Origin: FACHB-T130 sp042747725
GTDB taxonomy: Bacteria > Cyanobacteriota > Cyanobacteriia > Cyanobacteriales > FACHB-T130
Direction: 5' to 3'
DNA length: 64,000 bases
Assembly: GCF_042747725.1 (NCBI RefSeq)
Contig: NZ_JBHZGO010000089.1
Coordinates: 1 to 64,000, forward strand
In this document: piece by piece, positions 52,163 to 60,674 of the stretch
Layout: each line of letters begins with the position of its first letter
How positions within the stretch are numbered: the stretch's first letter is position 1
Position numbers and translations under genes: made by a program
Notes under the pieces: model-generated
The model's database searches: none
Told to the model about the DNA's origin: nothing
Seen by the model: only the letters and a program-made list of their open reading frames with translations

Positions 52163-52189
52163 TTGACTTGAGAAGTAGGGGCGAAAATA

Positions 52190-52260
52190 CCGAACCTAAC
52201 CCCCAACCCCTTCCCTGGGAGGGAAGGGGAGCCATCTTCAAAGCTTGGGGAGAGGTCAGC
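52190..52260. repeat. Dispersed C-rich repeat (CCCCAACCCCTTCCC type)
   Basis: AACCTAACCCCCAACCCCTT, GGGAGGGAAGGGGAGCC, and TTGGGGAGAGGTCAGC. It is related to the repeat that appears inside oplAH (22874-22895) and ureC (61220-61241) through the shared TTGGGGAGAGGT. Confidence 0.6.
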
Positions 52261-53835
52261 TCAAGCAGTCACGATATAGGGCGAGTTGATGGCTGACACT
52301 CGCTTGGCATCCACCAAAGCTTGATAAACGATTGCCGCTACTTCCGCCCGCGTCGCATCGCGCGTGGGGTTAAGTTTCTTGAGCGTCGGATGATTGACAA
52401 CCAGCTGCTTTTGGGCGGCTGTTGCTACCTCATCCTTGGCATAGTCAGGAATGCCCGTGCGGTCATCGAAGAAGTTTAACGCACTGAGAGCGCCCCCCGT
52501 TAACTTCAGTCCATTCACCAAAGAAACAATTACTTGGACGCGCTGGACATTCTGGTTCGGTTTGAAGGTTTTGTCGGGAAAACCAGAGAGAAATTCGCCG
52601 CGATAGGCTTGTTGAATCGCCTTGAAGCCCCAGAAACTGTCTGCCACATCTTTGAAAGCGATCGCCTCTCGTTTGGCAGTTGGGTTAAAGGCTTTTGTCA
52701 ATAAGGCGGCATATTGCGCTCGCGTCAGACTGGCATCGGGTCTGAAAGTTTTGTCAGGAAAGCCGCTGATAATCTCTTGCTTCACTAATTCCTGAATAAA
52801 AGCCTCAGCCCAATGACCTTTAATATCGGTTAGCTCAACTACTGTAGATCCGCCGCCAGTACCGCCACCAGTACCTCCACCAGTACCTCCACCAGTACCT
52901 CCACCAGTACCTCCACCAGTACCTCCACCAGTACCTCCACCAGCCGTGTCAGTGGGAGGAAGCTGATTGTCGAGCAAGTTTATGCTTCCCTTTACTTTGT
53001 CGGGATTCATTTGATTTCCTGCCACAACCAGCTGGTTTGAGCTGCTATTTTGTAAATCAAATTTAGTGTTGTACCGCAGGATATTTTTTCCTGCCTCAGT
53101 GGTACTGCCCAGATCCGGCAAGGCATTCCCAATCACCGTCACCCCATCGTCAGAGTTTCGTTCGCTCAGATTATTCCGCAGCTTGGGACGAGCATTTCCA
53201 GAGATGACAATCCCCGATCGGTTGCCAGAAATTTGGTTATCTATTACCAATGGGGAAGCACTATCGGCAATGCTCATGCCATAACCTGTATTCTGGCAGG
53301 TATTGCCTCGAATTTCGCCTTTGGCATTTCCTGCTAGCGAGATGCCATTGCCCAAATTTTTAGTAAATACATTATTGGTAATAACCGGGTTGCCATCACC
53401 AGAAACAAAGACTCCCTCGCGCTTGCTATTGGTGAAGGTACAATTGGCAACCGTGGAGCTATTCGATTCAATCCAGACAGCAGTCCCGCGTGTAGCCAGA
53501 TTGGTAACAGTTACGCCCCGGAGTTGAGCATCATTCGCTAAAGTTACCGTTACATTTTGACCGCCAGAAGAGTTAGGGCTGCTGTAGGTTCCACTTCCTT
53601 CAATCAAAATGCCACTGCCTTTATTGGCTTCATTCCCCATAACCTTGACCCCAGGCGGCACCTTGAGGGGAAAGATTTCACCGCTGGCTGCATTGTAGTT
53701 CCCGGCTGCCAGTTGAATTGTCGTATCGGATTGTGCTTGCTGGAGAGCTTTGGTAATCGTTTTGAACGGCGCTGACTGGCTGCCAGCAGCGCTATCATTT
53801 CCGGTCGCTGGATCGATCAAAAAAGTTTGAGCCAT
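52261..53835 (-). CDS. Beta-helix (DUF1565) protein with SLH domains
   Basis: 524 residues from MAQTFLIDPATGND. DUF1565/right-handed parallel beta-helix at about 5-305 (FKTITKALQQAQSDTTIQLA, repeated N-x-I-x-G-N turns). A (GGGT)n linker of about 28 residues is encoded by a 12-bp tandem repeat (52850-52945). Three S-layer homology domains follow at about 335-515 (DIKGHWAEAFIQELVKQEII then SGFPDKTFRPD). SLH domains usually bind the wall, and helix proteins often bind or cut polysaccharide, so a surface role is expected. No clear signal peptide is seen at this start; the longer frame (from 53904) does not supply one. Confidence 0.85.
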   Translation of the reverse strand: MAQTFLIDPATGNDSAAGSQSAPFKTITKALQQAQSDTTIQLAAGNYNAASGEIFPLKVPPGVKVMGNEANKGSGILIEGSGTYSSPNSSGGQNVTVTLANDAQLRGVTVTNLATRGTAVWIESNSSTVANCTFTNSKREGVFVSGDGNPVITNNVFTKNLGNGISLAGNAKGEIRGNTCQNTGYGMSIADSASPLVIDNQISGNRSGIVISGNARPKLRNNLSERNSDDGVTVIGNALPDLGSTTEAGKNILRYNTKFDLQNSSSNQLVVAGNQMNPDKVKGSINLLDNQLPPTDTAGGGTGGGTGGGTGGGTGGGTGGGTGGGTGGGSTVVELTDIKGHWAEAFIQELVKQEIISGFPDKTFRPDASLTRAQYAALLTKAFNPTAKREAIAFKDVADSFWGFKAIQQAYRGEFLSGFPDKTFKPNQNVQRVQVIVSLVNGLKLTGGALSALNFFDDRTGIPDYAKDEVATAAQKQLVVNHPTLKKLNPTRDATRAEVAAIVYQALVDAKRVSAINSPYIVTA

Positions 53836-54000
53836 AGTGATATTGAAAGAGGGTAATCGGGATAGATTGCCACAAAAATCTGCAACCACATCAACCGCTT
53901 GCAACTTTACCTGTTTTATGCAAGTAATTCCAGCGGTTACATTCTCTATTAGAGCCTATCCGAAAAATTCAGCAATGATGTTTAAGAGAAAGACAAGCTT

Positions 54001-54555
54001 TTAAAAGGGCGAGTAGAAGTGCAGGCGTCCCACACCCAAATCTAAACCGTAAGCTTTCTCTCCGGCTGGGAAAGCTTTGATTTGGAACAGATAGACGCCG
54101 CTACTGAAGGGGTTACGTACCGGCTCAAGACCAATTGTAATGGTTTGACCCGGAGGTACTGGCGGATCGAACGTCACTGAGACGGTGCCTGTTTTGCTGT
54201 CTATGGTTACAGATCCTAGGGTTAGCTTCTCACCTTTTTTTCCTGGCTTCCCTTCAAATGCCTCGCTGTCGTCGAGTTTAAATCGAATTTTATCTAATCC
54301 CTCGCTCTGGGCGATCGCTACTCGCTGGAGCGGTTCACCAGCATTTTCTGGCAAGCTGACGGTGAAATAATAGGTAGCTCCCCAAACATTAATCCCGTCA
54401 AAGGTAGTCGTAGCATTGATTAAGCGAGGCGGTTTTTCAAAGGAAACCGTTCCATCTGCTAGCTGAATCGCTCTAGATGAAGGACTCAAGACTCCCCAAA
54501 TGCTAGCCATTACCGCTAGGGTTGAGCTGAAAACTAAAAAATAACGCATAGCCAA
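54001..54555 (-). CDS. DUF2808 secreted protein
   Basis: 184 residues. The signal peptide is at about 1-29 (RYFLVFSSTLAVMASIWGVL...SSRA). The mature part fits DUF2808: YYFTVSLPENAGEPLQRVAI and VSVTFDPPVPPGQTITIGLE, ending YLFQIKAFPAG and GLGRLHFY-like. The family is cyanobacterial, predicted to be a single beta-sandwich in the periplasm, function unknown. A start two residues in (MRYF) is equally likely. It lies downstream of nothing on its strand and is divergent from the proline-rich protein. Confidence 0.85.
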   Translation of the reverse strand: MAMRYFLVFSSTLAVMASIWGVLSPSSRAIQLADGTVSFEKPPRLINATTTFDGINVWGATYYFTVSLPENAGEPLQRVAIAQSEGLDKIRFKLDDSEAFEGKPGKKGEKLTLGSVTIDSKTGTVSVTFDPPVPPGQTITIGLEPVRNPFSSGVYLFQIKAFPAGEKAYGLDLGVGRLHFYSPF

Positions 54556-54843
54556 GTACCAACGACAAGAAAAGATTCATTTACTCGGAACTATTTTGAA
54601 TTCAATTTTGTCGTTATTTGTGGCAAAATCCCTCTACAGTGGGAGGTAATTCTCATCCATGATGTAGATGAACTACATTTTTGTTGGGCATTATCTTCAA
54701 AGTAGGAAGGCTAAAAATCGGTGATTCTAGGGCGGGGCAAAAACCGGGTGGCAACTATGCACAAGTTGGGTTCTGATAGTTTGAACGTTTTATCAGCAAT
54801 CGAGTTTCAGGGGAGATGGTGGAGTCAGAGGACTGCTAATTTG

Positions 54844-55695
54844 ATGAAGTCTTTTGCTTGCAAGCGAATTGCACCCATTAGTTTAGTGACATTGCTTGGT
54901 TGTGGAGGAGCAACTTGGCTGGCGACGGCGGCTTTTGCACCGCAGATTGCCCAAGCTTACACTGCTCGCGCTGAAGTTGCCCTGATCCGTCAGCCAGCAG
55001 AAACCTACGAAGGTTTTGTCCGCAGAGCAGAGGTGGTGGCTAGGGCGGCGGCGCAGCGTAGCTTTGACCGCGACATTTTAGTAACCGATGTTGCCGTGAT
55101 GATTCTAGGGCAAAATCAGGGAGCGATCGCGCCGATTCTTTCTTTAAAAGTAACTCGCGGAGCCTGGAAAAGCCGCCCCGATACTCCTCGCTGGGCAACC
55201 TACTTTCCCAATACCAAGTCTTTACTCGGTTTTGTCGATGACGTGACGCCTTCGGATCAGCCCGTTCCCGCTACTGCCGAACCCCCAGCACCCGCAGCAC
55301 CGGCGACAACTCCCCCACCGACCCTAGTGCCCGGTAACGTTAGGGATGTCACGCCCGGAGCGCCTACAAATACTCCTCAGAACCAGACGCCGGGAACAGC
55401 CACTCCCGCAGCTCCAGGTACTCCTCAGAACCAGGCACCCGGAACAGCTGCGCCAACTGCGCCAACTGCGCCAACTGCGCCAACGATTCCCTCTACACCA
55501 ACGATTCCCTCTACACCAACGATTCCCTCTACACCAACGATTCCGGGCGGTAATGTAAATCCCACTGAGACGATTCCGAATCCTACACAGAACATTCCAA
55601 ATCCTACACAGAACATTCCAAATCCTACACAGAACATTCCAAATCCCACTACGCCACCACCTGCTGGAACGGGAACCAATGGACAGGGGCTATAA
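54844..55695 (+). CDS. Secreted proline-rich repeat protein
   Basis: 283 residues from MKSFACKRIAPISLVTLLG, chosen because a signal peptide follows directly (cut near AQAYT); the frame is open from 54721. A small conserved domain at about 40-140 (EGFVRRAEVVARAAAQRSFD, ILVTDVAVMILGQNQGAIAP) precedes a Pro/Thr/Ala-rich tail. The tail has short tandem repeats: TAP x4, TIPSTP x3, and NIPNPTQ x3 (DNA repeats of 9, 18 and 21 bp). The domain occurs in other cyanobacterial exported proteins as I recall, with no known function. The tail length should vary between strains. Confidence 0.78.
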   Translation: MKSFACKRIAPISLVTLLGCGGATWLATAAFAPQIAQAYTARAEVALIRQPAETYEGFVRRAEVVARAAAQRSFDRDILVTDVAVMILGQNQGAIAPILSLKVTRGAWKSRPDTPRWATYFPNTKSLLGFVDDVTPSDQPVPATAEPPAPAAPATTPPPTLVPGNVRDVTPGAPTNTPQNQTPGTATPAAPGTPQNQAPGTAAPTAPTAPTAPTIPSTPTIPSTPTIPSTPTIPGGNVNPTETIPNPTQNIPNPTQNIPNPTQNIPNPTTPPPAGTGTNGQGL

Positions 55696-55849
55696 CCACC
55701 GCGATAACAACCGCGTGAACCTGTCCGCTCATTGCCTCATGGGGAACGAACAAACTTCAGACGGTCTAGGAATTTCGCCCGACTAGATTGAACTGGTCAA
55801 GGGATCTCTTAGAATAGGAAGGCTGTAAACGATTGCTGGAGTAACGATC

Positions 55850-56026
55850 ATGGCGGTTCCTAAGAAGAAAACATCAAAATCCAAGCGCGATAAGCGCAAA
55901 GCTACCTGGAAGCACAAGGCGACAATTCAAGCTCAGAAAGCTCTCTCGTTGGGCAAATCAATTCTGACTGGGCGTTCTAAGTTTGTGTATCCGGTGCAAC
56001 AAGAAGAAGAAGCCGAAGAAGAATAA
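55850..56026 (+). CDS. rpmF: Ribosomal protein L32
   Basis: 58 residues, a complete bL32 of the cyanobacterial type: MAVPKKKTSKSKRDKRKATW, then KHKATIQAQKALSLGKSIL and a C-terminal acidic run (QEEEAEEE). The zinc-binding cysteines of other bacterial L32 proteins are absent, as is usual in cyanobacteria. It is a large-subunit ribosomal protein. GGAG lies 7-10 bp before the ATG. It is short enough to escape long-frame searches. A terminator follows at 56071. Confidence 0.97.
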   Translation: MAVPKKKTSKSKRDKRKATWKHKATIQAQKALSLGKSILTGRSKFVYPVQQEEEAEEE

Positions 56027-56070
56027 TCATCCTAGAGGTTGCTTTTCGTCTCAGCCTGCTAGAATTTCCG

Positions 56071-56093
56071 AGCGCCTTTGGGCGCTATTTTTG
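56071..56093 (+). terminator. rpmF terminator
   Basis: AGCGCC TTTG GGCGCT forms a 6-bp GC-rich stem with a 4-base loop, followed by ATTTTTG. It lies 45 bp after the rpmF stop. Confidence 0.82.
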
Positions 56094-56152
56094 TGGATAA
56101 AAAAGTGCATATTAAGAATTAGAGTACACATAACGCCATCTTTACTAGACTC

Positions 56153-56746
56153 ATGCTAGGAAAATTTTTCAAAAAACCAGAATCGGAGCAGAGCGATCGC
56201 GTTCCTCCCGGTCAATATCTGACGAAAGGCTTCCCGGTGCTGACCTACGGCAACACTCCCCAGATTGATACTGACAACTGGCAATTTCGCGTCTGGGGTT
56301 TGGCAACCGAAAAGACTTTTAGCTTGGCAGATTTCATGGCTCTGCCCCAACATGACTTTACTGCCGATTTCCACTGCGTCACCCGCTGGTCTAAACTCGA
56401 TGTGCAGTGGACTGGCGTTAAGGTGACAGATTTTATGAAGCTGGTGGAAGTTGACCCGAAAGCCGTTCATGTTATGGAACACTGCTACGGCGACTACACC
56501 ACGAATATTCCTTTAGAAGACTTTCTCCGGGAAGAAAACTTTTTTGCTCACACTCTATTTGGGGAACCGCTACCTGCAGAACATGGCGGACCGATGCGGC
56601 TAATTGTCCCTCACCTCTATGCCTGGAAAAGTGCCAAATGGATTAACGGTTTAGAATTTCTCCGGCAAGAGGAATCGGGTTTTTGGGAGCGCAATGGCTA
56701 CCATCGGCGGGGAGAACCGTGGGCAGAAGAGCGATATAGCTATTAA
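56153..56746 (+). CDS. Sulfite-oxidase-like molybdopterin enzyme
   Basis: 197 residues. A single oxidoreductase molybdopterin-binding domain: WQFRVWGLATEKTFSLADF, then FHCVTRWSKLDVQWTGV with the Mo-ligating Cys, and EHGGPMRLIVPHLYAWKSAK. There is no signal peptide or dimerisation domain, so this is the short cytosolic form of the sulfite oxidase family seen in many bacteria. The substrate is unknown; the family includes YedY, which reduces oxidised methionine. It is transcribed in the same direction as rpmF but after a terminator. Confidence 0.9.
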   Translation: MLGKFFKKPESEQSDRVPPGQYLTKGFPVLTYGNTPQIDTDNWQFRVWGLATEKTFSLADFMALPQHDFTADFHCVTRWSKLDVQWTGVKVTDFMKLVEVDPKAVHVMEHCYGDYTTNIPLEDFLREENFFAHTLFGEPLPAEHGGPMRLIVPHLYAWKSAKWINGLEFLRQEESGFWERNGYHRRGEPWAEERYSY

Positions 56747-56851
56747 GGGAGTGGGGAATGAGAGTTTTGAGTTAGGAGAGAATTCTGTAATTCAAAACTC
56801 ACCCGTGATAAATCGCGTCTCTACAATTTAAAGCTTTTTCCTCATGACTAA

Positions 56852-58231
56852 TTATTTCATCAGCCACTTCAGGATCTTGAGCTTGTCTTTATAGGGAGCG
56901 TATCTCAACTTCACATCAACTAGAAAAGATTTGTTGAGTACGCTTTTTTGATGGGAGAATGTCTCAAAACTTGCTTTGCCGTGATAGCGACCGATGCCGC
57001 TCTCTCCGACGCCGCCGAAGGGTAAATCTAGGACGCCAACTTGCATGACGGTATCGTTGATGCAAACACCCCCTGAAGAGGTTTGTTGCAAGACGGTTTG
57101 TTGCTTTTGTTTGTCTTTTGAGAAGAAGTAGAGAGCTAAGGGTTTCGGTTTGGCGTTGACAAGAGCGATCGCTTCGTTCAACTCTGTATATTCCAAGACT
57201 GGCAGAATCGGACCAAAGATTTCTTCTTGCATTACTGGATCTTCCCAGTCCACTCGATCGATGACGGTAGGAGCAATGTATCGCTCGGATGGATTAGTAT
57301 CTCCACCAATCATAATTTCACCGCCATCTAAAAATTTACAGAGACGGTTAAAGTGTTTTTGATTAATAATTCTGCCATAATCAGGGCTTTTTTCCGGTTC
57401 ATCTCCATAAAAATCGTGAATACAATTTTTGATTTGTGCTAACAAATCTCTTTTAATTCTTTTATCTACCAAAAGATAATCTGGGGCAATACAAGTTTGA
57501 CCTGCATTCATGAATTTACCCCAAACAATTCTTTTGGCGGTGTATTCCAGATGAGTATCGGCATCAACAATACAAGGACTTTTGCCGCCCAATTCTAGGG
57601 TGACAGGCGTCAGATGTTTGGCTGCCGCCGCCATAACGATTTTTCCGACTTCGCTGCCGCCTGTAAAAAAGATATAGTCAAACTTTTCTTCGAGTAACTG
57701 CTGGCTGGTTTCGATACCGCCTTCTACAACAGCAACTACTTCTGGATTAAAGTATTTAGGGATAATCTCAGCTAACAAATGCGATGTATTTTCAGCAATT
57801 TCTGAAGGTTTTAAAATCGCACAGTTACCGGCGGCGATCGCACCCACTAGAGGCAAAATTAGTAGCTGCAAGGGATAGTTCCAAACTCCCACGATCAGAA
57901 CTACACCCAACGGCTCAGAATAAACCTGAGCTGAGGATAAAAATTGGGTAATCGGTGGCTTTATTTTCTTAGGCTTTGTCCAGTTTTTTAGGTTTTTTAA
58001 CGCATAATTAATTTCTTCTAAGCAAACTCCTATTTCTGATAAAGCAGCTTCAAATACTGATTTATTCAGATCGGTTTGCAGAGCCTTAAAAATAGCGACT
58101 TCATTCTCTAAAAGCGCTTGTTTTAAAAGCTTTAAATGTTGAAGTCTAAATGATATGTCTTTAGTTTTTCCGGTTGCAAAGAACTTTCGTTGCTGAGATA
58201 CGATGTTACTAACTTTCAGTGGAACGAGCAT
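56852..58231 (-). CDS. Aldehyde dehydrogenase
   Basis: 459 residues from the second ATG (58231). That start is preferred because the first ATG (58243) is part of its ribosome site GGGAG. ALDH motifs: PWNYPLQLLILPLVGAIAAG-type substrate tunnel, GSEVGKIV, catalytic Glu in VTLELGGKSPCIVD, and the catalytic Cys in NAGQTCIAPDYLL. The C-terminal PFGGVGESGIGRYHGKASFE is the class 3 ending. It resembles cyanobacterial fatty aldehyde dehydrogenases that turn long-chain aldehydes into acids. An inverted pair of the AAAATCCAAAATC repeat lies just upstream (58252-58300). Confidence 0.92.
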   Translation of the reverse strand: MLVPLKVSNIVSQQRKFFATGKTKDISFRLQHLKLLKQALLENEVAIFKALQTDLNKSVFEAALSEIGVCLEEINYALKNLKNWTKPKKIKPPITQFLSSAQVYSEPLGVVLIVGVWNYPLQLLILPLVGAIAAGNCAILKPSEIAENTSHLLAEIIPKYFNPEVVAVVEGGIETSQQLLEEKFDYIFFTGGSEVGKIVMAAAAKHLTPVTLELGGKSPCIVDADTHLEYTAKRIVWGKFMNAGQTCIAPDYLLVDKRIKRDLLAQIKNCIHDFYGDEPEKSPDYGRIINQKHFNRLCKFLDGGEIMIGGDTNPSERYIAPTVIDRVDWEDPVMQEEIFGPILPVLEYTELNEAIALVNAKPKPLALYFFSKDKQKQQTVLQQTSSGGVCINDTVMQVGVLDLPFGGVGESGIGRYHGKASFETFSHQKSVLNKSFLVDVKLRYAPYKDKLKILKWLMK

Positions 58232-58251
58232 TTTTTCTCCCATGTTGGATT

Positions 58252-58300
58252 TTAAATTTTAGATTTTATGCCCTTTAAAATCCAAAATCTAAAATCCAAC
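58252..58300. repeat. Inverted pair of the AT-rich AAAATCCAAAATC repeat
   Basis: GGATTTTAAATTTTAGATTT then CTTTAAAATCCAAAATCTAA and AATCC. The two halves are inverted and can form a long hairpin. The same sequence family occurs inside the oplAH coding region (21478-21520). Confidence 0.75.
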
Positions 58301-58309
58301 GGTAAAATT

Positions 58310-59449
58310 TCATACTTGAGCAGGCAAACGGACTCTAAATAAACTCCCTTTACCGAACTCAGATTTGACCTCAATTGCACCTTGATGAGCTTCCACAATT
58401 CTACGCGATAGATGCAGCCCTAAACCACTGCCAGAGCGCTTGTGGTTCCCTTGGCGGAACCGCTCAAATAAAACATTCTGGTCTTCTAGGGTGATGCCAG
58501 GGCCTGTGTCGTTAACGTCAATAACGACGGCAGGATTAGCTGAGTTACTTGTATGGGGGGCTATCGACGCATGGACGGCTACGGAACCGCTATCTGTAAA
58601 TTTGATAGCATTTCCGATTAAGTTAGTTAAAACCCGATGGATTTCCATGCGATCGCCGACTATTTTGCAATCAAGCGGATGATTGTCTGCGCTGTCTTCT
58701 AGATCCAGCTTCAAGGTCAGATTTTTTTCCTCTGCTAAGGGGGAAAGTTCTTGGATCACTTCCTGAAGTAGTTTTCGCAGGTCAATAGGCGAGAAGCTCA
58801 GGGTTTTACGACCGGCTTCATAGCGATAGACTTCTAACAAAGTATTCACCATCGCCAGCAAGTTGCGGTTGCTGCGATCCATCGTGGCGATCGCTTCTTG
58901 CATTCCTGGCGAGAGTTCTCCTAAGGCTCCTTGCCTAAATAGAGCCAGCATCCGCTCTGCGGCGACGATCGGCGTCCGTAAGTCATGGGTGAGCCAAGAA
59001 ACGAAATCTTCTCGCTGACGGGCAATTTGATCGCGTTCGTCCACACTATGCTTCAGCCGCAGAAGCGATCGCACCCGCGCCAGCAATTCATCGACTTGTA
59101 CTGGCTTGCGAATAAAATCATCCGCTCCTGTATCTAATCCCTCTACCACGCTGGCGTGATCGTGGGCTGTGATCAGCAAAATCGGGATAAACGGCAACTT
59201 AGTATTATCACGGACTCTCCTTGTGACTTCATATCCATCCATCCCCGGCATCATGACATCCAATAACACCAAGTCTGGTGGAGATTGTTCAATCTCGTTT
59301 AGGGCAGAACGACCATTTTCCGCCAAGGTAATTTGATATCCCTCTTCTTCTAGAATGGTTTGAACCAAAAACAAGTTATCGGGAGAATCATCCACAACGA
59401 GAATGCGGTCAGTTTCACAAGGTTGATTGAGACTCGAATGATTCTTCAT
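58310..59449 (-). CDS. Receiver domain-histidine kinase
   Basis: 379 residues. N-terminal receiver at about 14-130 (VVDDSPDN, phospho-acceptor D64 in LLDVMMPG, RKPVQVDEL). HisKA follows (SWLTHDLRTPIVAAER, H155). HATPase has LIGNAIKFTDSGS, DVNDTGPGITLED and GSGLGLHLSRRIVEA. There is no membrane or sensor domain. Cyanobacterial proteins of this layout take their input through the receiver. It belongs to a different subgroup from the kinase at 7574. It is adjacent to no response regulator gene. Confidence 0.92.
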   Translation of the reverse strand: MKNHSSLNQPCETDRILVVDDSPDNLFLVQTILEEEGYQITLAENGRSALNEIEQSPPDLVLLDVMMPGMDGYEVTRRVRDNTKLPFIPILLITAHDHASVVEGLDTGADDFIRKPVQVDELLARVRSLLRLKHSVDERDQIARQREDFVSWLTHDLRTPIVAAERMLALFRQGALGELSPGMQEAIATMDRSNRNLLAMVNTLLEVYRYEAGRKTLSFSPIDLRKLLQEVIQELSPLAEEKNLTLKLDLEDSADNHPLDCKIVGDRMEIHRVLTNLIGNAIKFTDSGSVAVHASIAPHTSNSANPAVVIDVNDTGPGITLEDQNVLFERFRQGNHKRSGSGLGLHLSRRIVEAHQGAIEVKSEFGKGSLFRVRLPAQV

Positions 59450-60058
59450 GGAAGCGATAGGTTAACAACTCAAGTTTATTGAAATTAATTTTTGTAAATT
59501 AATCGGGCATCACGTAACATTCTTTACGCCTAAGGTATCATTTTGCCTCATTCTCCAGAAGGATTCTTGGGCATCTTCATCGAATCTTTGTTTCTTTGGC
59601 TTCTATCCAGTGTCTGTACTAGCCAAATGACCTTTGTAACAGAAAATTAATTATAAACCTTAAGTATGACGGTCATAGTTTTCCGTCCTCTGATACATCT
59701 GGCTGCTCATTGCTGGAAAGAAAAAGTCGCAGATATATAGTTTATTTACATCTATAAATTAAGTAAAACGGGAAAGATCCGAAGTAGCGAAGTCAATTTC
59801 CTACTGCTAATGGATGGGTAGGACAGGTCTTTTGGGCGATCGCGCTCCAGATATGAGTTTGAGTAGTTGGCAATCAGGACAGCTTTATCTACAGGATGAC
59901 GTGCAGGCGATCGCTTGAAACTCTCCGCCGCTTAGCGATCTGCGCTCTATGTTGACTGCGTTGTTTCCGCAGTCTTTGAATCTTTACGTCTCAGGATAGA
60001 TTGACCAAACAACTTAATTTCAGGCATCAATAGAAGCACAGATTTAAAGTCGGAAACT
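59450..60058. other. Intergenic region, no gene recognised
   Basis: About 610 bp. Two HIP1-like sites lie near 59838 and 59909. Around 59853-59998 a frame with one internal stop reads MSLSSWQSGQLYLQDDVQAI then SPPLSDLRSMLTALFPQSLN. It may be a decayed small gene, but I cannot match it. The end should hold the promoter of the next gene. Confidence 0.4.
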
Positions 60059-60493
60059 ATGGCTCGCTTAGCGCCTGAATCTAGTCGAACCATTCGCAAA
60101 CAACAACGCCCTGATTACCGTCCTTCACCCAAAGTTCCTGTAAAAGTTATAACGGGCATCTACTTTTCTATACTTCTATCTATCTTTCTGGGGGCAGTAC
60201 TACTGAGCAGTGGCAGGATGACGGTGGGAGGCGTTCCGTTGTCAATTGTGATGAGCTTCTTGAGCGATGAGGCGGCGCGAAATGCTTATTTAGCAGGAGA
60301 ACCCGCCGCACTTCACGATCGCCTGGAGGTGATGGGAATCGAGGAGCAAATCAAAGAATATTATCGACCTCAAATTTCTGATGAAGCAAAACTAGACCAA
60401 TACATTCATCAAATTCTGTATGAGCGCACTGGTTACGTGGGGGCACAATACGAGGTGAATTCGCAAGGGGTGTTAGTTTTGAAAAATAGATAA
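60059..60493 (+). CDS. Small single-span membrane protein, unknown
   Basis: 144 residues. A basic N-terminus (SSRTIRKQQRPDYRPSPKVP) precedes one membrane helix at about 30-53 (VITGIYFSILLSIFLGAVLL). The C-terminal 90 residues are soluble and helical (LSDEAARNAYLAGEPAALHD, DEAKLDQYIHQILYERTGY). The positive-inside rule places the soluble part outside or in the lumen. It looks like a conserved cyanobacterial hypothetical protein but I cannot name it. It is convergent with ureC across a tandem repeat. Confidence 0.75.
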   Translation: MARLAPESSRTIRKQQRPDYRPSPKVPVKVITGIYFSILLSIFLGAVLLSSGRMTVGGVPLSIVMSFLSDEAARNAYLAGEPAALHDRLEVMGIEEQIKEYYRPQISDEAKLDQYIHQILYERTGYVGAQYEVNSQGVLVLKNR

Positions 60494-60660
60494 GTAGAGA
60501 CGCGATTAATCGCGCGTCTCTACAGGATTAATCGCGTCTCTACAGGATTAATCGCGTCTCTACAGGATTAATCGCGTCTCTACAGGATTAATCGCGTCTC
60601 TACAGGATTAATCGCGTCTCTACAGGATTAATCGCGTCTCTACAGGATTAATCGCGTCTC
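60494..60660. repeat. Palindrome plus seven perfect 20-bp tandem repeats
   Basis: GTAGAGACGCGATTAATCGC then GCGTCTCTAC (60494-60523) is a palindrome. From 60521 the 20-bp unit TACAGGATTAATCGCGTCTC is repeated seven times without a mismatch. There are no spacers, so it is not a CRISPR array. It separates the convergent 144-residue protein and ureC. Partial copies of the palindrome occur in oplAH (21126-21147) and near 56803. Confidence 0.95.
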
Positions 60661-60674
60661 TCCCACCGATTCAA

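Noticed and set aside
60494..60660. Possible CRISPR array (seven identical 20-bp units)
   Set aside because: The units are directly adjacent with no spacers, no leader and no cas genes.
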